In this document: positions 56,110-64,000 of the stretch, one piece after another
How positions within the stretch are numbered: position 1 is the first letter of the stretch
Layout of the letters: the number at the start of each line of letters is the position of its first letter
Origin: Cydia pomonella
Lineage: Eukaryota > Arthropoda > Insecta > Lepidoptera > Tortricidae
Reading direction: 5' to 3'
Assembly: GCF_033807575.1 (NCBI RefSeq)
Contig: NC_084718.1
Location: 17,687,991 to 17,751,990 of the forward strand
DNA length: 64,000 bases
Notes under the pieces: model-generated
Told to the model about the DNA's origin: nothing
The model's database searches: none
What the model saw: the letters and a program-made list of their open reading frames with translations, nothing else
Translations under genes and position numbers: made by a program

Positions 56110-56640
56110 TTATGTGAAGATTTGTTAAACGCTGCCCTAAACGATATCATCCGCCGATCTCTTGCTACCGTCAACGCGCCGGCTATCCTTGAACCAAATG
56201 GCGTTTCGAGGGACGATGGCAAGAGACCGGACGGTATGACCCTGGTCCCATGGAAGATGGGTCGAGTGCTAGTCTGGGATGCCACATGCGTCGATACATT
56301 GGCACCGTCCCATCAACCAAGAACTTCGGACCAGGGCTGGGGCAGCTGCCGAGGCGGCTGAAACCAAAAAAAATCCAAATATCGAGGTCTCGGCCCCCAA
56401 TACCACTTTGTGGCATTTGGAGTCAAGACATTAGGGCCGTGGGGTCCAAGCGCCAAGGTACTATGTAAGGAAATAAGTAAAAGGCTCATATATTCTACAG
56501 GTGACCAGAGCGCTGACAGCTTTCTCCTCACAGCCCATAAGTATTGCCATTCAGCGAGGGAATTCTGCCAGCATGTTTGGCACAATGCCGCGGGGGCCTT
56601 ATTTAGATATATTTTAATTTAGATTAGTTTTTAATTTTAA
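56110..56640 (+). pseudogene. Retroelement C-terminal domain, ETLGPW family, copy 2
   Basis: A frame from about 56117 reads NAALNDIIRRSLATVNAPAI, then RDDGKRPDGMTLVPWKMGRV, then LVWDATCVDTLAPSH. After a shift the protein continues at YHFVAFGVKTLGPWGPSAK and KEISKRLIYSTGDQSAD. A further shift leads to IAIQRGNSASMFGTMP. The P-D-G...P-W...L-V-W-D-A-T arrangement resembles a nuclease-like fold attached to reverse transcriptase in some invertebrate elements. I am sure that 6298 and 59985 belong to the same family, less sure of the clade. At least two frameshifts make it dead. The 3' UTR (ttttaatataagtagc) follows. Confidence 0.6.
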
Positions 56641-57186
56641 TATAAGTAGCTATTTTATATAATTGTATGTACCATAAATTTTACATTGACATTAATAAAA
56701 CTATAAATAAGCCGAATGATATGCAGATTTCCAGATACGAGTATTACGAGTTCCTTTTTCTCCGACGAATGGTCATTTCAGTGGCGCCCACTATTGCGGC
56801 CAGTATTTTAAAAATATTTACAATTGGGTCAAAATTATTTTAGTTGTCTTGTCTTTTGTACTCAAATAATGTGACGGAGTGGAGCTTTTTGTATGGGGTG
56901 TAATTTCGTTTTTAATTTTTCTCAAGAGAATTATAATCTACAGCTATCTAACTTTATTTATTTATTTGTTAAAAGACAAAAATCGAAGCGTGAAGCGTTT
57001 TTTTTTTATTGGAGAAACAACAGAAGTATGAGACAGGATAATAGGTTACATTGTTAGGTACATATATTATAGAGGTGAACACTTACTTCCTTAAACGCTC
57101 TCACTAAAACATACATAAAATAAACGGACTTAACTAAAAGGTATGTTTACATACAAAAGTGTTTACATAGTTGTTGGTTTTGACGA

Positions 57187-57444
57187 CCGGTTTGGCCTAG
57201 TGGGTAGTGACCCTGCTTACGAAGCTGATGGTCCCGGGTTCAAATCCTGGTAAGGGCATTTATTCGTGTGATGAGCATGGATATTTGTTCCTGAGTCATG
57301 GGTGTTTTCTATGTATTTAAGTATTTATAAATATTTATATATTATATATATCGTTGTCTAAGTACCCTCAACACAAGCCTTATTGAGCTTACTGTGGGAC
57401 TTAGTCAATTTGTGTAATAATGTCCTATAATATTTATTTATTTT
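57187..57444 (+). repeat. tRNA-derived SINE, plus strand
   Basis: The head TTTGGCCTAGTGGGTAGTG (A box) and GGTTCAAATCCTGGTAAGG (B box) precede atgagcatggatatttgttc, cctgagtcatgggtgttttc and gggacttagtcaatttgtgt. It matches the minus-strand copy at 58720-58975 nearly base for base. It is not a functional tRNA gene, because it continues into a SINE body. Confidence 0.85.
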
Positions 57445-58719
57445 AAGTTTACCAAGTGTTGTAGAAGTTGTAGACCATTATGTGTATTATAATTTAGGTA
57501 CTTAAATTGAATGGAGAAGAAAATAAATAAAATTATAGTATAAAATACAATTCTATCGTGCTACTGGAATCGTAGTATTTTAGTCTGTGTAGTCTGTAAA
57601 GCTAAAAGAACCGCACTCGTAGTCCAAGAGAGCCGGGAGCTGTGGTCGCTAGCCGCGGGTTTCTTTGCCCCATTTCAACCCTATTAGCAGCTCACAATGG
57701 TTCGGTAAGTGGCCATCTCCGGCGCTCGGTCGCCCGTGAAATTGTGTGTCTAACTGCAGAATGGCGCTTTATTTACGGTGCTTCGTCGGAGAAATAGATA
57801 GATTACATATGATAAGGGCACCAATAAAAAAATTTGGTATTTTTGATATTTTACTGAGATCTGTAGGGGTAAGATGGTCGGCTGTTTATCATTTTTCACC
57901 ATGCCTGTCATGTTCTAAAGGCCCCTTCACACTCGGTCGATTTCGCAGATTGTTCACGCCTTCGCGCCTTATTCCCCGTTTTTTGTCGGTATTTGGCCCG
58001 CGTCAAAGGAGACGCGAAGCGCGAATTTGCAAGACTCCACACTCGCAATCGCTTCGCGCCGCGATTCGCTCACGAGTCGGTTAATCTGTTAAACTGTCAT
58101 AACCTTCTATGGCGGCTACTTTGTTATATTAGGTGCGAACTTGATCAACCAAATATCAATTTGACAGTTCCCAGCAAAGAGCATATAATCACTTGGTTCC
58201 CAGTTTGAATTTTACGTTTTAGCTTGAAATCGTAGGTAGTTCAAACTATCTATTTTGCTCTATCACTGACAGGCCAATTCGAACGTATACTGATGTTTGA
58301 ATGACATCTAACTAATGCCATTCAGTAATCGTGCATTTCTCTCGTACTTGTCCGTACATGTATTGTCTGTTCGAATTGATAGACGCAGCAATCGAACTTC
58401 ACAAATTTCACAATTTTAACGTACTTATAAGCATATAAGTAAGGTACGAGATTGAAAACGATTATATCACTATTGTATACAATCGTTTTTTACGAGTCCT
58501 CTAAAATAATATTTTTTTTAACTATAAAACCTAAATAACTAATGAAAATTGGTAAGTATCTTAGTAGACATAGACGCGTGACTACCGTCCCGCGCCCGTT
58601 TAGTCTTCTATGGGAGTGCGGCGGAACGTGATTGGTAATTTTTTTTACAGTTGACTACAGCGTATCGAAATGAATCTTATAGTTGAGTGGCATCCCATAC
58701 ATGAAAAGTAAGCAATTAT
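57445..58719. other. Possible promoter/first exon region, otherwise no gene
   Basis: At 57660-57710 a pyrimidine-rich stretch (tttctttgccccatttc) precedes ATG GTT CG and a strong donor gtaagt. This would suit the very short first exon of a ribosomal-protein-type gene, but no second exon was found. 57910-58085 holds cttcacactcgg / cacactcgcaatcgcttcgc repeats of an inverted-repeat element. The remainder is AT-rich. Confidence 0.3.
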
Positions 58720-58975
58720 AAATAATAAATATTATAGGACATTATTACACAAATTGACTAAGTCCCACAGTAAGCTCAATAAGGCTTGTATTGAGGGTAC
58801 TTAGACAACGATATATATAATATATAAATATGTATAAATACTTAAATACATAGAAAACACCCATGACTCAGGAACAAATATCCATGCTCATCACACGAAT
58901 AAATGCCCTTACCAGGATTTGAACCCGGGACCATCAGCTTCGTAGGCAGGGTCACTACCCACTAGGCCAAACCGG
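58720..58975 (-). repeat. tRNA-derived SINE, minus strand
   Basis: Reverse complement of the SINE at 57187-57444: gacgaccggtttggcctagt, then gggttcaaatcctggtaagg, then cccacagtaagctcaataag on the plus strand. The two copies share unusual details (gaagctgatggtcc, atcgttgtctaagtaccctc) and form an inverted pair 1.3 kb apart. Confidence 0.85.
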
Positions 58976-59984
58976 TCGTCCAAATTATGGTTTGGTATAT
59001 ATGTACGAAATCTTAATTCAACCATTACAGTCGAAGTGTAGAAAAAGGTACTATTCCTGCAGACGAGCACGACCGCAACAGTGCTACCATAATTAACAGG
59101 CAATGTTAAAAACTTTTCATAGTGTCTTCAAATTTCAATCTATTAATATGGTGCTTTGATGGTGTAAATCTGCAAGCTTCAGTTGCAATTTATCGGCAAT
59201 ACGAGAAATGTAGGTCGGTTGCAGATATCATTCCCAAAGGCATAAACCACCTACCTACCTGTACCTGTACGTATGGTTATGGATATGCGATGTTTTAGTT
59301 TAAAGTCGAGTTCTAATTGGAAAGGGATGCTCGTTATCCTTTTCGGCTCTAGGGACTGTCGGGGTTACCGTATGAAGAAATTGAATATCCTGACAAAAGT
59401 TCGGGTTTCACCCTAAAATATAAGGACATTTTTAGTCTGGCAACATGATAAACCAATTAGTCTGTAAGTTTTTTTTGGACCCATAGTGTTATAGGTGTCA
59501 CTAACATAGATTTATAAGTTTTGCTGTGCTATGTACTAACACTAATATGGATTGTATTATTCGAATTAAAAATATTGAATTGAATTGAATTGAATAGTCA
59601 ACCACATGTGTTTTTTTTCTGTCAGAGCGATTATTTCCTAAAATATTAACTTTATCAAAAAATGGTTGTTGGGGACGTTTATCCGTTTTAAAAATGATAC
59701 CCCTCTCTGTTAGGTCAAATAAAAACCAAAATATCCAAAAATATTATTTTGTGTGGGAGGTACCCTAAAAAATTTAATTTTTTTTATTTTATTTTACCGT
59801 TCTGTTGACTACGAAACCCAAAAAAAGAGCGAAATTTAATATTTGTATTAGAAATCTATCCTACGCGCTTAGATTTTTCAAAGCCTTTAACTATATAGGT
59901 ACTTATAAAATTGAGCTTGCCGTGCAAGGCTAAATTTCTTTTTTTGAACTTATAGAAAATATTAATTACAATTTAAAGAGTTTT
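58976..59984. other. LINE 3' tail and degraded AGGGTTCCG repeat; no gene
   Basis: 59440-59595 ends in gaattgaattgaattgaat and resembles the 3' end of the LINE at 49973-50640. 59605-59825 contains the diverged aaaaaatggttgttgggg, gggaggtaccctaaaaaa blocks of the 6628-7320 repeat. The rest is unremarkable. Confidence 0.45.
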
Positions 59985-60120
59985 TGCAGAAATCGCGAAG
60001 CGTCTGGTTGACGTAACTGGTGACCCAAGAGCTAGCGGCTTCCTCGCACAACGTATCAGCATTGCGATACAACGAGGAAATGCCGTCAGCATCCTTGGTA
60101 CCACGGATGTAGAGTTTTAA
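59985..60120 (+). pseudogene. Retroelement C-terminal domain, ETLGPW family, copy 3
   Basis: A frame reads AEIAKRLVDVTGDPRASGFL, then AQRISIAIQRGNAVSILGT and stops (DVEF). It is the final 45 residues of the same polyprotein as at 56110, without a frameshift in this part. A 3' UTR beginning ttcaacaacaaatgg follows. Confidence 0.65.
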
Positions 60121-60223
60121 TTCAACAACAAATGGTACAGGATCATAATACTCGTATACATCTTGTAGGCTTTTCTAACGTTCTAACGTCGTCCTAAAAT
60201 AGGCTTAACATCCCCAAATAGGT

Positions 60224-60296
60224 ACAGTCACGTCTGAAAATATGGATACGGACAAAAATGCCAAAAATATGTATACACGACCTTATTGCCCATATA
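60224..60296 (+). repeat. Left half of a CACGTCTGAAAATAT MITE, broken by a LINE
   Basis: cagtcacgtctgaaaatatg and gccaaaaatatgtatacacg match the left arms at 2689 and 40888. The right half may be the degraded atattaaggtcgtgt...ttagaagtgacta at about 61097-61133, beyond the LINE at 60297-61095. Confidence 0.55.
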
Positions 60297-61095
60297 CAAA
60301 ACAAATACAAATATTCTTTATTACTCACCAATATGAAAAGAACATAATGACATAAAAATTAAACACACAACATAGAGTATGGTAGACACCGGGCGCTATT
60401 ATCGCTAAAGAGCGATCTCTTCCAGACAACCTTAGGGTAGTGGAGACAAGGTAAATAAACATGTAATGTGAGTAGGTGATGCAGTGAGTGATAGAAGTTG
60501 AGAAATAATTATACCAAATGAGACACATACGTAACTACCAAATAGTATAAACTACATACACGACATACATAAATAAATATCATATATAACACATTTACGA
60601 ATATATATAAACCAAAACAATGCGGCTAACAACAATTTAAAGGGAAATAGGAACAGAACATAAAGTAACATTACAGAAGTGATCAATAATATTCTTTTAC
60701 TTGAGTTTTAAAAATATGAAGTGATTTAGCATGCCTTAAGTCAGAAGGTAGTGAGTTCCACAATCGAACTGCTTAGAACCTAAAAGAATCATTAAAACAT
60801 TTTGAAGACGATGACGGGACTTTAAGAACACAATTTTGGGAATATCTGATAGATTGAACAAAGCTATAGCGGTCTTTGAGATAGCGGGGAGTTGCAGGAT
60901 TAAAAAGTGTTCTATAAAGAAGAGAAAGAGTGTGAAGATTACGTCTACACCGTATAGGAGCTGCGAATGAAAGCAACATGGTCGAATTTAAGCAATCCAA
61001 AGAAACGTTTACAGATGTTTTGAATACGCTCCAATTTGTTGAGTTGCTCTTAAAGGTCAATATGGGAAACATCAGCGTCATCCAAGATTGGGAGG
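60297..61095 (-). pseudogene. LINE ORF2 C-terminal fragment
   Basis: On the minus strand, EQLNKLERIQNICKRFFGLL and LKFDHVAFIR (one frame) lead into IRCRRNLHTLSLLYRTLFNP, ATPRYLKDRYSFVQS and KCFNDSFRF. After an in-frame TAA comes AVRLWNSLPSDLRHAKSLHI, then FKTQVKEYY. This is the end of a Jockey/CR1-type reverse transcriptase protein, with one frameshift near 60960 and one stop at about 60773. The 3' UTR reaches the A-rich end at about 60300 (tttgtatttgttttgtat on the minus strand). Possible 5-bp duplications atata are at 60292-60296 and 61096-61100. Confidence 0.75.
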
Positions 61096-61503
61096 ATATA
61101 TTAAGGTCGTGTCGCTATTTTTAGAAGTGACTATACTAGCCGATTCGGACGTGGGCGGGTCCGAGTAAATGTACCCGTAAGGTTGGGACATGCCCGAAAA
61201 ACGTCCATGGTCCCAGTTTTGTTATGAAATGTACTGTCAGCTCTATCTCAGCAAATAGGTACATAATAGTTAGTAACATTTGTGTAAGCTGCGGAATATT
61301 TCCAACAAGTTGAAACTTTCCAAGTTGAAAAGTTGAGAAAAGTTGACATACGGAAATTTCACAGGAAACAAAGAAAACTTATATTGGAAATGGTACATTT
61401 TGATTCCCGTACAAATGAGAAAAGGGGGAAAAGTGTGAGAGATCATATGAAACGAACGCAAGTGAATGATGAGATGAGGTAATATAATATATTCTAAAAT
61501 ATT

Positions 61504-61705
61504 TAGATACCACGGTTACACTCACTTGAATTATTCGTCGCTATTGGACAGTCAACGCGCGCACAACGGACGATGAAGTTTGCGGCGCGTAGTGCTCGGA
61601 GTGCAGCCCACGCGAGCACTCAAGCCTGAAGACGGACCCCCGTTGGGTTCGAAACATGTCGCCAATACCGACGAATAATTCAAGTGAGTGTAACCGAGGT
61701 ATTTA
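61504..61705 (+). mobile_element. Penelope-like terminal fragment with long inverted repeat
   Basis: The 35-bp arms 61513-61547 and 61662-61696 are reverse complements with one mismatch (core cacttgaattattcgtcg), and weaker pairing continues outward. Between them lies a GC-rich segment ending in the hammerhead-like motif at 61626-61660. From knowledge of the families, Penelope-like elements carry hammerhead ribozymes in their terminal repeats; no reverse transcriptase or GIY-YIG part is present here. Confidence 0.5.
61626..61660 (+). ncRNA. Candidate hammerhead ribozyme core
   Basis: CTGAAGA (61626-61632, fits the CUGANGA core) is followed by a stem II hairpin, GGACCC, a short loop and GGGTTC. 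Then comes GAAAC (61651-61655) and GTC (61658-61660), the usual cleavage triplet. Cleavage would fall at 61660/61661, directly before the right arm of the inverted repeat. Weak points: one unpaired base beside stem II, a minimal stem III and only two clear stem I pairs next to the core. Confidence 0.5.
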
Positions 61706-61960
61706 AGTATCTCATCGAGACAATTCTGAAAATCCCAATCACAATTCGGTTGCGTTGTTTCATCACAGACTTCCTATGGCCACCTCCTGCCTTAATCATC
61801 AGATCAGCTCGAAATATTGCATTGCCACCCGATTTACATATGTATGCAAATTTTCAACTGAATCGGAAATCGGGAAATTGGTCAAATTTAACTTCCAAGA
61901 TTTGACACAAAAATATATAATAGCTCGTGAAAATAACATACATACGTATAGGGCAAGTTA
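61706..61960 (+). repeat. Interspersed repeat related to 43225-43475
   Basis: tcatcgagacaattctgaaa, ggttgcgttgtttcatcaca, attgcattgccacccgattt, acttccaagatttgacac. It is collinear with the copy at 43225 and directly abuts the Penelope-like fragment. Confidence 0.6.
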
Positions 61961-62069
61961 ACTAAAAGCTTGTAAACATAAGTTATAATAAGATCTTAAA
62001 ATGCTAATTTAGTTTCATGAAAGTAGGAAAAAACAACACCGCAGAAAAGATTGGCATTGATTGTAAATT

Positions 62070-62322
62070 CAGGATGTCTATTTAGTCACCTGCAATAATT
62101 TACGGGCTGGTCATATTGAGCAACTTTGATTATGGAACCAACCCCGAAATCGCGCAAAAAATTTACTCTCCCATGGAAAATGTTAAGGTCAGACAGCCAA
62201 AATGTATGAATCAGCCAATTTTTTTAGCGATTTCGGTGTTGGTTATAGTAAAAGTTGCTCAGCATGACCTATATTTACCCTGTAAATTATTGCAGGTGGC
62301 TAAATAAACAACCTGTATATTT
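62070..62322. repeat. Palindromic MITE with TATTTAG(T/C)CACCTGCAATAATTTAC arms
   Basis: aggatgtctatttagtcacc and cctgcaataatttac at the left are mirrored by gtaaattattgcaggtggct and taaataaacaacctgtat at the right. gggctggtcatattgagcaa also pairs with ttgctcagcatgacc. Confidence 0.85.
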
Positions 62323-62576
62323 TAAATTCTAGGAAAACAAAATGTTATGTACCATTAAATTAACAGCAGATCCTTACTGCTGTTAGCTTAGGACGTTACA
62401 TATTTACGCGAAACCACAATGGTTACATAATAAATGTAGGCATTCATGAAACGCGCTTACATAATGTATGCAGGTTGGGGATTAAATACGTAGTGCGGGT
62501 ATTTTGTGATGTTTTCATATAATTATAAGTACCTAATAAGTTCCAGCGTGAGTCATCCCTTAGGTATACTCAAGCA

Positions 62577-62785
62577 GTGGCGGAGCAAGACCAAAATTTG
62601 GTGTGAGCATGTATTTAGCGAGGCCCTCTGGTGGCGCAAGAAATATCTAAAAAATAATGACGTTGCGTCCGAGTTATAAGTTTATAACGTATTTGAGGCG
62701 CGAAGCCTTTCGGACCGCGAGGCCTTACGGACCGCGAGGCCGAAGGCGGTGACCCACGTCGCCCACGCCTAGCGCCGCCTCTATA
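62577..62785. repeat. Second copy of the AGTGGCGGAGCAAGACC element
   Basis: agtggcggagcaagaccaaa, ccctctggtggcgcaagaaa, ggaccgcgaggccgaaggcg, cgcccacgcctagcgccgcc. Compared with 48033-48205 it contains an extra gcgaggcct-acggaccgc duplication. Confidence 0.7.
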
Positions 62786-64000
62786 CAAGGGTCCTAAATA
62801 GATTGGTGTAGTAGTACTACATATACCTATTCGTTTTTGTCCCAAAGGTAGTCCACACATTCGTATTGCATTCCACAGCACAATAGACAACTACTTATTA
62901 CCAAATACCTGTATATTGCTGAGTAGCCGTGACAAAAGCGCTTATTACATCGACCCTTTTTCAAGTCACTTTCGAAAGGGGGCCGGTGTACAAGTCAAGA
63001 TATTAAATACTTTGTCTCGAATTGCCAGAAATATTCAATATGTGATATTTTTGCACTTAAACTCAGCTAGAAATGTCGATTGTGGAAGATTAAGGAGGAC
63101 TCATGGTAGAATGGTCCAGGTCCGGGCCGAGGCATTAGACACTTAGTTTTCTATGAAGGGTGATTCATTTCAAAGTATATTGGTAACGGTGTAATAGTAC
63201 ATTACTGCCTATAGAGACCAGGAAACGAAGGGTTGCAGGCCAAGTAGATATATATGTAGACGGCCCGGTCGGCGGATACACGGCCGGCAACCCCATTTCT
63301 CGCCGAGATTTGTATAATTCATTTCTTAAACTTGCAACTAAAAAAAAGCTAGGTTATATGTTTTATTCGTAGGTGTACATAGCTAAAAACAAATTACGAA
63401 TCTAGGTACTACTATTTTATTTATGGCTGAATGCCAAGACACGCATTATGTAACAATTTTGACGTTTAAAACAAAAGAAAGTTTATTTATTTAATCTATA
63501 TTGCACAATACATAAAGGTAAAAATGGCGGACTTAATGCCTTAAGGCATTCTCTGTCAGTCAACCTATGGGTTAAACCAAGAAGATTAAGTACGTGCAGT
63601 TGCAGGCTTTACAGGCCTAGGTGTGTAAGGCTGTATGAAATTCCTTTACATATCATATTCACTCATCGCACCTGATACGTAGTATTTCCGGACCTAATTT
63701 GAAGTACCTACTTAAGTCATCTCAACATTTCATTGCAAGTTTGAGAAAAAGTATATTACGTTGAACTGAAACTGCTGTTAGGTTAAGATTCTAACTTCCG
63801 GGTCCTTCCGTTGCAGGCATCCCTACAAAAGGTGCCCGGTAACAGTACAAGAGTAGATGTAGGTACCAAACCCTATCCTAATAAACGGTCTCAAAGGACA
63901 ACAAGGTGTAAGTGACCTCGATGTTCATGTGAAATCAGAACCTATTATAGTCAGCATATTGCGATATTGTACTCGGGGACTTCTGACTGAAAATTGGGAA
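62786..64000. other. No gene; three repeat fragments
   Basis: 62975-63060 is a weak relic of the CACGTCTG/TACAGTCAAGG MITE (gtacaagtcaagatattaaa). 63190-63345 is the inverted partner of 28540-28700 (ggaaacgaagggttgcaggc, ggcaaccccatttctcgccg). 63610-63655 is the inverted partner of 27610-27650. Nothing coding is supported. Confidence 0.45.

Noticed and set aside
10225..58975. tRNA-like sequences at 10225, 57187 and 58720-58975 as tRNA genes
   Set aside because: The heads run into SINE bodies, and the cloverleaf is not complete. They are SINE promoters.

Overview
The window looks like intergenic and intronic DNA of a moth or butterfly. The grounds are a lepidopteran-type odorant receptor gene, tRNA-derived SINEs and CR1/Jockey-type LINE tails of kinds common in Lepidoptera, AT-rich unique DNA with short GC-rich repeats, and many palindromic MITEs. 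It is a repeat graveyard with very few host genes. One assembly gap of N lies at 4184-4281.

Layout. 1-11.5 kb holds MITEs, a non-autonomous hAT-like element with an 8-bp target duplication (3090-4048), a LINE C-terminal fragment (5.2-5.7 kb) and two tRNA-derived SINEs, both involved in nested insertions (9.5-10.6 kb). 11.5-13.75 kb is a 5'-truncated CR1/L2-like LINE whose reverse transcriptase carries one frameshift. 13.84-33.43 kb is bounded by inverted CAGGGACTGAAAA ends. Next to the ends are GGTACC-rich tandem repeats (D1, D2), then two satellites in the same orientation: array A (100-bp unit) on the left and array B (108-bp unit) on the right. The interior carries a small three-exon gene candidate, a broken intron-containing BED/hAT transposase, and nested elements. 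I read this as a possible giant, satellite-armed hAT-Ac-like element, but the expected target duplication is not seen.

33.4-36.9 kb shows no gene. 37.1-40.4 kb is a foldback element made of a 120-bp satellite in two opposed arms, with a 480-bp higher-order period. 40.4-44.3 kb holds hairpin repeats, a zinc-finger gene relic and foldback MITEs. 44.3-47.0 kb (minus strand) is the best host gene, a four-exon odorant receptor with a partial duplicate of its first exon inside intron 1. 47-53 kb is repeat debris. 53.30-56.03 kb is a complete Tc1/mariner-type element with about 515-bp terminal inverted repeats and a transposase broken by a single in-frame stop. 56-64 kb holds LINE relics, an inverted pair of SINEs and, at 61.5-61.7 kb, a Penelope-like hammerhead-ribozyme motif framed by a 35-bp inverted repeat.

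The genes do not form a pathway. Apart from the receptor (chemosensation) and perhaps the small gene at 22.3 kb, the coding sequences belong to transposable elements. Their nested order gives a relative history of insertion. All assignments come from reading the sequence and from knowledge of the families; no database search was possible.
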